NCBI GenBank assembly: GCA_958454405.1
Contig: CAUEBO010000003.1
Location: 45,320 to 109,319 of the forward strand
Direction of reading: 5' to 3'
Source: an uncultured Eggerthellaceae bacterium
GTDB lineage: Bacteria; Actinomycetota; Coriobacteriia; Coriobacteriales; Eggerthellaceae
Length of the DNA: 64,000 bases
Shown: one piece after another, positions 52,086 through 61,132 of the stretch
Layout: each line of letters starts with the position of its first letter
How positions within the stretch are numbered: the first letter of the stretch is position 1
The notes under the pieces: generated by a model
What the model was told of the DNA's origin: nothing
The model's input: only the letters and a program-made list of their open reading frames with translations
Databases searched by the model: none
Position numbers and translations under genes: made by a program

Positions 52086-54152
52086 TTACGGCTCCACGAT
52101 GTTGAAGAAGAAGTCGAACGCCGTCAGGTGCTCGGTGAGCTTGGCGATGACGTCCTGGTCCCCTTCGACGGCGATCGAAGCAGCTTGCGCGTCGGCGTCG
52201 CGATTGAGGATGGCGAACATGCCCAGCCGCGGCATCGTGAGCGTTGCGTCGGCGTCCGCCGCCTGCGCGCCCCGCTCGTACAGCACGACGCCCGAGCGCA
52301 CGGTGAGCAGGTACGGATCCTCGTCGGTGAAGGCCAGGTTCACGGTGAGGTTGAGGTCCTCGGCCGCGTTCGCGTCCAGCAGCACTCCCAGGTAGTCCAG
52401 CATCATGGCGGGCGTCATGGCGCGCTGGATGTCCGAGCTGCCGGTTGCGCGGTACTTCGGATCGGCGTCCACGCCGTCGCGCAGCTCCTTCGCGCCGGTG
52501 AGGTAGGCGTTGCGCCAGGGACCCGATTCCGCCTGGAAGCCCAGCTGCTCCAGCGCGTCGGCGCACAGCAGGCGGGCAGCGCGGTTGCCGGGGTCGGCGA
52601 ACACCACGAGGTTCGTCACCTCGGCCACCCATTGGTACGCGCCCGCTTCGAAGTCCTGCGCGGCCTTCGCCAGCACGGCGTCCACGTCGCCGAAGTACTC
52701 CACGAACTTCTTGGCCGACTCCGCCGGGGGCAAGGCGGCCAGGTGCACGGGGTTCGCGTCGTACCAGCCCATGTACTTCTGGTACACGGCCTTCGCGTTG
52801 TGCGACACCGTGCCGTAGTACTGGCGCGTGTACCAGTTCTTCTCCAGCGCCGCGGGCAGCTTGATGGCGTGGGCTATCTCGTTGGACGTGAGGCCTTGGT
52901 TCAGGTACATGAGCGTCTGGTCGGCGATGAACTTGTACAGGGCGGCGGTGTTCGTGAGGTAGTCGCGGATGAAGTCCGCGCCCCAATGCGGCCAGTTGTG
53001 CGCCTGGAACGTGACCTGGGCCTGGCTGCCATAGCGCGCGAGCGTTTCCATGAGGTAGTTCGCCCAGGCGTTGCCGTCGCGCACCTCCGCGCCGCGCAGG
53101 GTGTACAGGTTGTGCAGCGTGGCCGTGCAGTTCTCGGCCACCCACAGCGCTTGGTAGCCGGGAAACCACGTGTTCATCTCGGCGGGGGCCTCGGTGCCGG
53201 GCGTCATCTGGAACTCCATGTCCACGCCGTCGACGGTGCGCGTTTCGCCTGTCGTCGTGACGATGTCGTTCGGCGCGAGGTAGGAGACGGTGCCCGTGGA
53301 CTGCCCCATGCCGATGCCGATGGACAGCTTGCCCTGCGGCCCGGCCTCCAAAAACGTGCCGTACTGGTAGCCCGCGCGGCGCCCCATGGCGTTGCCGGCG
53401 TACACGTTCTCGGCCACGGCGTGCTCGGCGAAGCCCTGCGGCACGATGATGGGGATGGCGCGCGCGGCCACCTCCTCCTGGGACACGATGCCCTTGATGC
53501 CGCCGTAGTGGTCCACGTGGGGGTGGCTCATCACGATGCCCGTCACCGGGCGCTCGCCCAGGTTGTCGGTGACCAGCTGGAACGCGGCGCGGGAGCATTC
53601 GCAGCTCATGAGCGGGTCGAACACGATCCAGCCCGTGTCGCCGCGGACGAAGGTGATGTTCGTCATGTCGTAGCCGCGCACCTGGTAGATGCCGTCCACG
53701 ACTTCGAACAGGCCGTAGAGGTGGTTGATCTGGGCGTTGCGCCACAGGCTGGGGTTGGCGGTGTCGGGCGCGTCGGCGGGGGCTTCGGCGCCGTCGAGGA
53801 AGGCGTAGGCCTTCTGGCTCCACACCGCTTTGCCGGTATCGTCGGTGATCTCCAGCGTGTCGGGCGCGGCGATGAGGCCGCGCGAGGCGAACTCGCGCTC
53901 GGTCTCATCCGAGAAGTCGAGCAGGGCGTACACGCCCTCGTTGGCTGCCGCGGTTGCGGGGGCGGCCGGTTTCACGTCGGCGTTCAGGCTGTCGAGCGCG
54001 GCTTTGCCGGCGGATGCGTCGTCGCCGGTGCCGGTTCCGGTTCCTGCGGCGGCGCAGCCGCACAGGGCGCTTCCCGCAGCCACGAGCGCGCCGGTGGCGA
54101 ACGCCCCGGTCACGAACGTGCGGCGGTCGAGCGCATGATGGTGAAGCGTCAT
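52086..54152 (-). CDS. Tat-exported alkyl sulfatase (SdsA1-like metallo-beta-lactamase fold), probable lipoprotein
   Basis: 688 residues. The leader carries DRRTFVTGAF and ends LCGC, a Tat lipoprotein signal. Residues about 160-400 are the metallo-beta-lactamase domain with the zinc motif SHPHVDHYGG (HxHxDH). An alkylsulfatase dimerisation domain (about 420-560) and a C-terminal SCP2-like domain (about 570-685) follow, the exact order of SdsA1/Pseudomonas SDS hydrolases. It should release sulfate from long-chain alkyl sulfates outside the membrane. In a gut anaerobe, host- or diet-derived sulfate esters are possible substrates (inference). It converges with the CBS gene. ATG 54152 has AAAGGGAACC upstream. 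Confidence 0.88.
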   Translation of the reverse strand: MTLHHHALDRRTFVTGAFATGALVAAGSALCGCAAAGTGTGTGDDASAGKAALDSLNADVKPAAPATAAANEGVYALLDFSDETEREFASRGLIAAPDTLEITDDTGKAVWSQKAYAFLDGAEAPADAPDTANPSLWRNAQINHLYGLFEVVDGIYQVRGYDMTNITFVRGDTGWIVFDPLMSCECSRAAFQLVTDNLGERPVTGIVMSHPHVDHYGGIKGIVSQEEVAARAIPIIVPQGFAEHAVAENVYAGNAMGRRAGYQYGTFLEAGPQGKLSIGIGMGQSTGTVSYLAPNDIVTTTGETRTVDGVDMEFQMTPGTEAPAEMNTWFPGYQALWVAENCTATLHNLYTLRGAEVRDGNAWANYLMETLARYGSQAQVTFQAHNWPHWGADFIRDYLTNTAALYKFIADQTLMYLNQGLTSNEIAHAIKLPAALEKNWYTRQYYGTVSHNAKAVYQKYMGWYDANPVHLAALPPAESAKKFVEYFGDVDAVLAKAAQDFEAGAYQWVAEVTNLVVFADPGNRAARLLCADALEQLGFQAESGPWRNAYLTGAKELRDGVDADPKYRATGSSDIQRAMTPAMMLDYLGVLLDANAAEDLNLTVNLAFTDEDPYLLTVRSGVVLYERGAQAADADATLTMPRLGMFAILNRDADAQAASIAVEGDQDVIAKLTEHLTAFDFFFNIVEP

Positions 54153-54205
54153 GGCGGTTCCCTTTCATCTATGCAGCGGCAGCGAGGTCGCTGCGCAGTG
54201 CGCGG

Positions 54206-57200
54206 TCACGATCGTGTTCCGTCCGGCGAGCCGGCTCGCTTCCTTGCGCGCGCCGACGCGCGATGGCCGCGTGCCGCCGAGCATCCCAGCGCGGCGATCG
54301 CCGCGGCGGCGATCAGCGTCGGCATGCGCGGGTCGATGGCGTCGCCGGTGCGGGCGAGAGAAGCCGCGTTCCCTGCCGGCGTGCTTCGAGGCGGGGCGTC
54401 CGTGGATGCCACGACGGCGAACGGTACGAGTGCGTCTATCTCGACGTACGCCCTGCCGTCCTTCACAGAGGCGTCGAGCGTCGTCACGCCGTCCCTGTGC
54501 CGTTGCAGAACCTTGATGGCGCGGCCTTGCTGATCGTCGGCGAGCGGGAAGCTGAGCGTGACGGCTCCCCCAAGGGACGACTGCCCCGACTTCTTCGACA
54601 CGACCGGTAGAAAAGCATTATAGCTTGCCGTCATCGTGCCGAGCAGCCCGGTGTCGAGCGCGTGCTGGTACAGCGCGCGATGTTCGGCATCGCTCTCGCT
54701 GAGAGGCGCGACTGTGAGCTGTGCGGCGGCGTGCATGGTGCCGGCAAGAGTGATGCCGGTGGCCTCGTCGGTGATGGTCCGCTGGATCATGGGGTTCTTC
54801 AGCAGGTAGGGATAGCCGTTGTTTTCTTTCGAGCTCTGCGTCCAGTAATTCATGTTGCCGGTGACTTCCTTGTTGAGGGCCTGCTCGAGCAGGAAGGAGG
54901 CCATGGCTTCGTTTTCCATTTCGGTCAGGCTCGCATCGGGGCTGCTGCCCTGGTTGCCGGTTCCGAACGGTTTCGATCCTACGCCTTTGCGCACGAAGCT
55001 TGAGAACACGTCATGGTGGTTCTCGCCGATGAAGCCTCCTCTGATGCCGCTTCCCGTCACCAACGACCCGCAGTAGTAGGCGTTGTGCACGTCGGCGTAG
55101 CTGCGCGCGATGAGGCCTCCCACGCTGTGGCCGCTGTACACCCGCCCCATGGCGTAGCTGTTCCACACCGTCGATCCGCTGTCCGAATACCCGATCAAGC
55201 CGCCTCCGTGGCCGCCGTTTCCCGAAGCCGAAACGTCGGCGCCCGACCAGGAGTTTATCACCTGCCCGCGGTTGTAGGCCACAAGCCCGCCCACGTCGTA
55301 TCCCGTGATCGTCACGTTGATGGAGGGGAGGTAGTCGGGAAAGTAGTCGTTCGGATCGGTGAGGTTCGGGTCCACCGTGATGCCGGTTTGCGCGGAGCCG
55401 GTCGAGCAGTTGTCGACAATGCCGTAGTTGGCTCCCGCCAGCCCGCCGATGGTATGGGTCGTGTCGTTGCCCCGGCAGTCCATCGCATAGACCGCAACGT
55501 CGTGCACGACGGCGCTCGCGTCGATGACGCCGAAGATGCCCCCGAATTTCTGCGTTGCAAGCGGACCGGTTCCCATGTTCATGGTGAAGCCGCCTATGCC
55601 GTGGCCTGCTCCGTCGAAGGTGCCGGCGAACGGATGGTCTTCGGTGCCGATGGGGGTCGACCACACGGGGAAGGGCGCGCGCACGTTGACGATGTCGTTT
55701 GCCAGTCGGAAGGTGGCTCCCCGGTACATGTTCGCGTGCTGCTCGTACGCGGTTGAAACTTTCACCAGGTCGTCGAGCGTGCTCACCAGGTAGGCGCCGT
55801 CGACGTCCTGCGCGAAGTGCAGCGGATTCGGCTCGGCCTTGCCAGGGGTCCCCACGAGCGAAGCTTCCTGGAAAGGCATGGTGAACGTGAAGACGGCGCT
55901 GTTCGTGCCGCCGGTCACAAGGTTCGCCGTGTCGGCGCTGGCGAGCGTTTCCAGCACGGTGCCGTCGGCGCTTTTGAGCACGAGCGAGTCGAGCGCGGCG
56001 GGCTCTGCGGCCGTGACCGCCAGCTTGATGCGCGTGCCGGCCGGCACGTGGGCGGGCAGGGCGTTGCCCGACAGGTCGGTTGCCGTAATGGAAAGACCGC
56101 TGCCCTCCGTTATCACGTGGAGCGGGTGGGCTTCGCGTTTGTTCGGATCTTGCGCGAGTATGGCCAGCAGGCGCGAGTCCGGCACGGTGTCTTCCGCGGT
56201 CAGGGAGACTTTGGAGCTCGCGTAGTCGCCGTTTGTGGGAATGAGGGTGCGGTACCAGTAGAACGTGGTGTAGCGGTTCTGGTCGAGCACGCCGGAGGGG
56301 TACACCGGCTGGGCGTACGCGTTCATGATCACGTACGCTTCGGAGCCGAGCGAGTCCATGCCGTTTGCGGCAAGATAGTCTGCAAGCGATCCATTCGAGC
56401 TCTTGTAGCCATTCGTCTGCACGATGGGAGCGAGCGCGGAAAAATCTTTCGGCATGGTGTATGCCCCGTCGGCGGTTGAGAGAAGGTTGTAGAAGTCCTG
56501 ATCGGGGAACCCGACGTACTTGTTCGAGATGGGCAGGTACCCTTCCGAGATCTTCTCCCAATAGCGCATGCCGTGGATGACGTCGCCGCTTTTCGAGCCG
56601 TAGGCAAGCCCGACGTCGCCGTCCACCACGAGGAACACCGTGCCGCCGACGCCGGCGCGGTAGGTTTTCATCGTCGGGGCGGTTTTGGACGCTTCGGCCG
56701 TGTAGTGCCAGGTACGGGTTTGGTAGCCGTAATGGTCGTCCCAGTGGTAGTAGTCGAAGCTTCTGCTGGAAGACGGCTGGTACCCGAACGAATAGCTCGT
56801 CTCGAAGTCGTAGGGGCGCATGAGGGCGAGCAGATCGGTGCGGGGCCAATTGGCCGCGTTGTCCTTGTTGGCGTATTCGGAGGCGACGTAGTTGATGTCG
56901 CGCACGACGCGGTTGAGGTTGGTTTCCAGATCGTTTTCAAGGTCGAGCACCTTTTGCTGGAGCGCGGCGTCGTTCGGGTCGCCGGCGGCCTTCGCCGCCC
57001 AGTAGTCGTATTCGAGGCGCTGGACGTACGCGATCACGCCGAGGTTCGCGGAAACGTCGTTAATGCCTGCCGTGAGCAGGGAAAAACGTTGGTGGTCGAA
57101 TGCGAGCGTCTCGTCGGCGTACTGGTTGAGGTAGTACAGGTAGCGGTGGTTCGTGTAGCTGCCCATGTTCACGCCGTAGGTTTCCACGGTCGTGAGGTCT

Positions 57201-58036
57201 TTCCGGTAATCGAGATCGTCGAAGGCCTTCACCAGCGCGCGTTCCTTGGTTCGCGCGGTCTGCAGGCGGTTTGCCTCGTTCGTGGTGCCGATGGCGTCCG
57301 AGTAGTCTTTGGACGCCTGGATGTACTCGGTGTAGGCGGTGAGCGCCGGCGCGTACACCGAGTCGCTCATCTGGATGATCTGCTCGCGCTGGTTTTCCAC
57401 CTGGTTGAGGGTGATGGTCCGCTCAAGCTCGAGGAACTGCGCGTCGATGTGGTTCTCCAGATCGGTGATCTGCAGGCTCAGCTCGTCAACCGCGTCGAGT
57501 ATCTTGTCGCATTCGTGCTCGATGCCCATGCTGCCGCCGAGAATCCCGTCGACGAAGTCCACGACTTTCACAAGGTCTTCGTTGCCCGAAGCGTCCGCCG
57601 CATTGCCAAGGGAGTCGAGCGCGGCCGTGGCGACAAGGTCGAATCCAATGTCGAGCAGCTTGTCGATAGCCCACTCGGCGGGCCCGCGGACAACGGGCCC
57701 GCCGTTTGCATCGTCGGTTGCGTTCGCGTTGGCAGCAGGCTCGGGGGAGCCGAGCGATAGGGCGTCGAGGTCTTCGCCGCCGGCAGGGTCGGTGCCGTCG
57801 GAGGGCTCGCCTTCTTCGCCGTTTCCTGTCTCGGAGGGCGTTTCCAAGTCGGAGGGGGCGGGTGCGGCGACGTTGCCGTCGGGATCGGCGTGCGCCTGCC
57901 GTGCGGCTCCTGGCGGCGCGATGGGCGCCGCCGAAAGGCCGAGCGCGAGCACGCACGCGAGCGCGGCGCGGCTTGAGGCGGCAAGGATTCTTCTGATCCG
58001 GCGTGCTGCAGGAAGGTGGTTCGCGAGGTCTGCCAT
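54206..58036 (-). CDS. Large secreted surface protein with coiled coil, GLUG-type repeats and LARTG wall anchor
   Basis: 1276 residues. The signal peptide ends near residue 51 (RQAHADPDG). A Pro/Glu/Gly-rich spacer (55-110) precedes a helical, coiled-coil-prone part (about 150-400). Residues 850-985 carry GLUG-like repeats (VGGLAGANYGIVDN, VGGLVAYNRGQVINSWSG, GGGLIGYSDSGSTVWNSYAM), known from IgA1-protease-type and adhesin proteins. The end is LARTGD (1227-1232), a hydrophobic helix and an Arg/Lys-rich tail, an LAxTG sortase signal. ATG 58036 is chosen over 58081 because AGGAGATCG lies before it. It is divergent from a LAL regulator, mirroring the 29.8-37.5 kb locus, though the two surface proteins do not look homologous apart from the anchor. 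Confidence 0.83.
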   Translation of the reverse strand: MADLANHLPAARRIRRILAASSRAALACVLALGLSAAPIAPPGAARQAHADPDGNVAAPAPSDLETPSETGNGEEGEPSDGTDPAGGEDLDALSLGSPEPAANANATDDANGGPVVRGPAEWAIDKLLDIGFDLVATAALDSLGNAADASGNEDLVKVVDFVDGILGGSMGIEHECDKILDAVDELSLQITDLENHIDAQFLELERTITLNQVENQREQIIQMSDSVYAPALTAYTEYIQASKDYSDAIGTTNEANRLQTARTKERALVKAFDDLDYRKDLTTVETYGVNMGSYTNHRYLYYLNQYADETLAFDHQRFSLLTAGINDVSANLGVIAYVQRLEYDYWAAKAAGDPNDAALQQKVLDLENDLETNLNRVVRDINYVASEYANKDNAANWPRTDLLALMRPYDFETSYSFGYQPSSSRSFDYYHWDDHYGYQTRTWHYTAEASKTAPTMKTYRAGVGGTVFLVVDGDVGLAYGSKSGDVIHGMRYWEKISEGYLPISNKYVGFPDQDFYNLLSTADGAYTMPKDFSALAPIVQTNGYKSSNGSLADYLAANGMDSLGSEAYVIMNAYAQPVYPSGVLDQNRYTTFYWYRTLIPTNGDYASSKVSLTAEDTVPDSRLLAILAQDPNKREAHPLHVITEGSGLSITATDLSGNALPAHVPAGTRIKLAVTAAEPAALDSLVLKSADGTVLETLASADTANLVTGGTNSAVFTFTMPFQEASLVGTPGKAEPNPLHFAQDVDGAYLVSTLDDLVKVSTAYEQHANMYRGATFRLANDIVNVRAPFPVWSTPIGTEDHPFAGTFDGAGHGIGGFTMNMGTGPLATQKFGGIFGVIDASAVVHDVAVYAMDCRGNDTTHTIGGLAGANYGIVDNCSTGSAQTGITVDPNLTDPNDYFPDYLPSINVTITGYDVGGLVAYNRGQVINSWSGADVSASGNGGHGGGLIGYSDSGSTVWNSYAMGRVYSGHSVGGLIARSYADVHNAYYCGSLVTGSGIRGGFIGENHHDVFSSFVRKGVGSKPFGTGNQGSSPDASLTEMENEAMASFLLEQALNKEVTGNMNYWTQSSKENNGYPYLLKNPMIQRTITDEATGITLAGTMHAAAQLTVAPLSESDAEHRALYQHALDTGLLGTMTASYNAFLPVVSKKSGQSSLGGAVTLSFPLADDQQGRAIKVLQRHRDGVTTLDASVKDGRAYVEIDALVPFAVVASTDAPPRSTPAGNAASLARTGDAIDPRMPTLIAAAAIAALGCSAARGHRASARARKRAGSPDGTRS

Positions 58037-58145
58037 GGTCGATCTCCTGATTCCGAGATTGTTCAATGTCACGATACCCATAGCGAAAAAGTTAAACCAT
58101 CGGCCGGTACGAGGGTTTTGCCGAAGTTCTGGCGGGTGGTTTTGC

Positions 58146-58151
58146 TATCCT
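58146..58151 (+). promoter_or_regulatory. Possible -10 of second LAL regulator
   Basis: TATCCT, preceded by GTGGTTTTGC. The first LAL locus has GAGGTTTTGG just before its TATAAT, so the G-G-TTTTG stretch may be a shared promoter element. No clear -35. Confidence 0.35.
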
Positions 58152-58195
58152 GGAAAAGACTGCAATGCCGAATGTGAGAGAAACGGGTTGGGCCT

Positions 58196-60760
58196 GTGGT
58201 TCAGGAAGCTCCCATCGACAGCTCGCTCATGCTGAGCGAGAAGTTCACGCCCGCGGCGCTGCCGGAGGTGTGCGCGCCGCGCCGCGACCTCATCGACCGT
58301 TTCGACGCTGCCGCAGCTCTGAGGTTCGGCTACGTGGGAGCGCCGGCGGGCAGCGGCAAGACCGTTTCGACGCTGCTGTGGCTGAAAGCGTGCAAGCGCA
58401 AGGTGGTGTGGATCGGCCTGGACCGGTACGACAACGCGCCCACCGTGTTCTTCAAGCTGCTGGCCACCGGCCTGTTCTCGGTGCAGCCCGAGAATGCCGG
58501 CATGCGGCGCGTCCTTGCGAGCCCGTCGTTTTCCTCGTCTCCCGTCGAACACGTCATCATGATGCTGGCCGAGATGCAGCCGCCCGCCGAGCGCTACGCG
58601 CTCGTGTTGGACGACGTGCACCTTGTCACGAACCGCGAGATCATGAAGGCGCTGCCGGCCGTGCTCAAGCGGCTGCCCGGCGCGTTCTCCGTGTTCCTGC
58701 TGTCGCGCAACCAGCTGCCCGATGAGCTGCGCAGCGTCGTGCGGGAGCCGGTGCAGCTTGTCGGAGCCGACGACCTGCGCTTCACCGAAGACGAGATACG
58801 GCGCTACTTCAAAAGCCTGGGCCTCGCCCTTACGGCCGAGGAGTCGCGCGTCGCGTTCGCAGCCACGGAGGGTTGGGCCATCGGCGTTGCCGCCGTGGCC
58901 AAAACGGGGCGGATCGACGCGGGCAGCAGCCACTACCTGTTCGCCAGCTACTTCGAATCGCAGGTGTGGAACGCGTGGGATCCGGACCTGCAGGAGTTCT
59001 GCCTGCGCACGTCGGTGGTGGACGAGTTCGACCCGGAACTGGCGCAGCTGCTGACGGGGCGATCCGACGCCCGCGCCGTCATGGACGAGCTCAACCGCAC
59101 GAACACGTTCCTCAGCCGCCTGCACGGCGACGCGTACCGCTACCACCACCTGTTCCAGGACTTCCTGCGCGACAAGGCCGCGGTCGTGGGCGTCGACCGC
59201 GCGGCGCTGTGCAAGATCGCCGCCGCGTACTACCGCGAGCACCATGACTACTCGCGCGCGCTGCGGTTTTGGATGGAAAGCGGCGACTATCGCGGCATCG
59301 ACGCGTACCTGCTGCTGTTTTTGTTCGAGAACAACCGCGGCAACATCGCCGAGTACGCCGATTTCCTCAATACCTTCTTCGTGGCCGGCATTCCCGAGCG
59401 CGCCTTCAAGGAGTGCCCGCCGCTGCACGTCCTGGGAGCGTGGCACGCGTACCTGACCAGCCGCCGCGAGCTGTTCGAACGTCACATGGACGCGGTGTAC
59501 CGCAACCTGCCGCGCATCGCCCGGGCCGACTCGCGGTTCATGGAGTACGCCATCTTGGCCTACAGCGTGGACCATCGCACGAGCATCCTCGACAAGGTGA
59601 AGCACTTCCGCGCGTTCGGCCGGTTCATCAAGCGGTTCACGCCCGAAGGGCTGGCCACGAACATCGCGTCGTTCACGCACAACCTGCCCTACATGCACCG
59701 CAGCAACCTGGACTACTCCGACCTGGCGCTGGAGGAGAACAGCATGCGGAAGCTGGAGGGCAACTTCTCGCTGCTGCTGGGCCAGGAGTGGCGCTACATC
59801 GAGCCGGGCATCCCGGCGTGCTTCGCCTACGAGCGCAACCGGCTGGACAAGGCGCTCGCGGGCATCGAGCGCGCGCGGGCGGCCATGACCCCCGACAACA
59901 AGGTGGAAGGCCGGTTGTGCGTCGCCGTCATGCTCCAGCAGACGTTCTGGCAGCTGGGCCGCACGCGCGAGGCCGATGCCGTGCTGGACGAGCTGGACGG
60001 CCTGGTGGAGCGCGAAGCGCCGTTCTTCCTACCGAACCTCAAGGCGCATCGGGCGAAGCTTTCGCTGTTCGACGCCGACAAGCGCGTGGCCCGCGCGTGG
60101 CTCGACGAGTTCTTCGTCACCGAGGTCGACCGGGTGGAGCTCTACCGCGTTCCCCAGCATTTCACGACGGCGCGGGCGCATCTGGTGCTGGGCCACGGGG
60201 CGGAGGCGCTGCACGTGCTCGACCTGCTGGATCGGTTCGGCCGGGAGTTCAACCGCCCGCTCGACGTGGGCGAGGCGGGCGCGCTCAAGGCGGCGCTTCT
60301 ATGGGCATACGGCAAGAAGGCCGAAGCCTGCGAGGCGCTGTCGTCGGCGCTCGAGGCGCTTGCACCGTACGGGTTCGTGCGCATCGTGGCTGACGAGGGC
60401 GCATCGGTGGAGCCCGTGCTCAAGCGCCTGCTCAAGCAGGTGTCAGAGCCGGACTACGACGGCCCGCTTAAGCGCGCCTACGTGCACGACCTGCTCTTGG
60501 CCGCCCATGCCACCGCCCGGCGCCACCCCGGCGCAACGGCGAACATCGTGCCGAAGAAGAAGCCCGTCAAGCTGTCCCGCCAGCAGGCGCTCATGCTCAC
60601 GCTGCTTTCGCAGGGCCTTCGCAACGGCGAGATCGTGGCGGAGACGGGCCTGTCGCTGTCCACGGTGAAGAGCCACACGGAGGCCGCCTACCGCAAGCTG
60701 GACGTGCACAACGCCATGGACGCCGTGTTGAAGGCGCGCGAGCTGGGGTTGATTGAGTAG
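58196..60760 (+). CDS. MalT-like (LAL) ATPase LuxR-family regulator (paralogue)
   Basis: 854 residues, same architecture and more than half identical by eye to the protein at 34930. Walker A is GAPAGSGKT near residue 50, Walker B YALVLDDVH near 138, then a helical middle and LuxR domain (LSRQQALMLTLLSQG, LSLSTVKSHTEAAYRKLDVH). The N-terminus is shorter and has no G-tract; GTG 58196 or ATG 58229 (MLSEKFTPAAL) could be the start. It is divergent from the 1276-residue surface protein, so it is the probable dedicated activator of that gene. An interspersed repeat follows 35 bases after the stop. Confidence 0.9.
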   Translation: MVQEAPIDSSLMLSEKFTPAALPEVCAPRRDLIDRFDAAAALRFGYVGAPAGSGKTVSTLLWLKACKRKVVWIGLDRYDNAPTVFFKLLATGLFSVQPENAGMRRVLASPSFSSSPVEHVIMMLAEMQPPAERYALVLDDVHLVTNREIMKALPAVLKRLPGAFSVFLLSRNQLPDELRSVVREPVQLVGADDLRFTEDEIRRYFKSLGLALTAEESRVAFAATEGWAIGVAAVAKTGRIDAGSSHYLFASYFESQVWNAWDPDLQEFCLRTSVVDEFDPELAQLLTGRSDARAVMDELNRTNTFLSRLHGDAYRYHHLFQDFLRDKAAVVGVDRAALCKIAAAYYREHHDYSRALRFWMESGDYRGIDAYLLLFLFENNRGNIAEYADFLNTFFVAGIPERAFKECPPLHVLGAWHAYLTSRRELFERHMDAVYRNLPRIARADSRFMEYAILAYSVDHRTSILDKVKHFRAFGRFIKRFTPEGLATNIASFTHNLPYMHRSNLDYSDLALEENSMRKLEGNFSLLLGQEWRYIEPGIPACFAYERNRLDKALAGIERARAAMTPDNKVEGRLCVAVMLQQTFWQLGRTREADAVLDELDGLVEREAPFFLPNLKAHRAKLSLFDADKRVARAWLDEFFVTEVDRVELYRVPQHFTTARAHLVLGHGAEALHVLDLLDRFGREFNRPLDVGEAGALKAALLWAYGKKAEACEALSSALEALAPYGFVRIVADEGASVEPVLKRLLKQVSEPDYDGPLKRAYVHDLLLAAHATARRHPGATANIVPKKKPVKLSRQQALMLTLLSQGLRNGEIVAETGLSLSTVKSHTEAAYRKLDVHNAMDAVLKARELGLIE

Positions 60761-60795
60761 CGCTCGAGAAGGGCATCAAACCACCCGTGCCATGG

Positions 60796-60938
60796 TGACC
60801 GAAAACGCGGTCGAATGTGCACTCGCCGAGCGCGAAATCGGGTGCGAGAATTCCGCGACCAGGCGTTTTGCGCGACCGAGGCGCGCAAAGGGCGCGGATC
60901 GGCCCCGCAGACTGCACATTCGACCGCGTTTTCGGTCA
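60796..60938 (+). repeat. Interspersed palindrome-ended element, copy 3
   Basis: 143 bp with perfect 26-bp terminal inverted repeats (60796-60821 and 60913-60938; TGACCGAAAACGCGGTCGAA then TGTGCA). The core differs from copy 2 at about a dozen positions. It lies in the gap between the LAL regulator and the ABC transporter remnant. The rest of that gap (60939-61081) shows no gene. Confidence 0.85.
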
Positions 60939-61081
60939 TTTTTGATTTCGACCGACGCTGGCTGGTCTTTGGGCCTTTCCGTGAAGTGCGGAAGGGAAGC
61001 CCTCGCAAAGCGTCCGGTTCTTCGCCATAGTCCTGGTTGATCCGGGCGGCCGAAGCCAGACTGTTGCGCTTCGGCATGAAC

Positions 61082-61113
61082 AGGAACGCTCCCGCACATG
61101 CGGGAGCGTTCCT
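61082..61113 (-). terminator. Terminator of ABC transporter gene
   Basis: A 14-bp perfect stem (AGGAACGCTCCCGC/GCGGGAGCGTTCCT) with a 4-base loop, 19 bases after the stop on the minus strand. No long U-tract. Confidence 0.65.
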
Positions 61114-61132
61114 CGTTCGCAGCGAAATCGAA

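Noticed and set aside
60688..61077. Open frame on the minus strand beginning MTENAVECAVCGAD, with a similar frame inside copy 2 near 12100-12240
   Set aside because: Both lie on the palindromic repeat elements, which are open in several frames because of their base composition. Copy 1 does not keep the frame. They are better explained as chance translation of a repeat.
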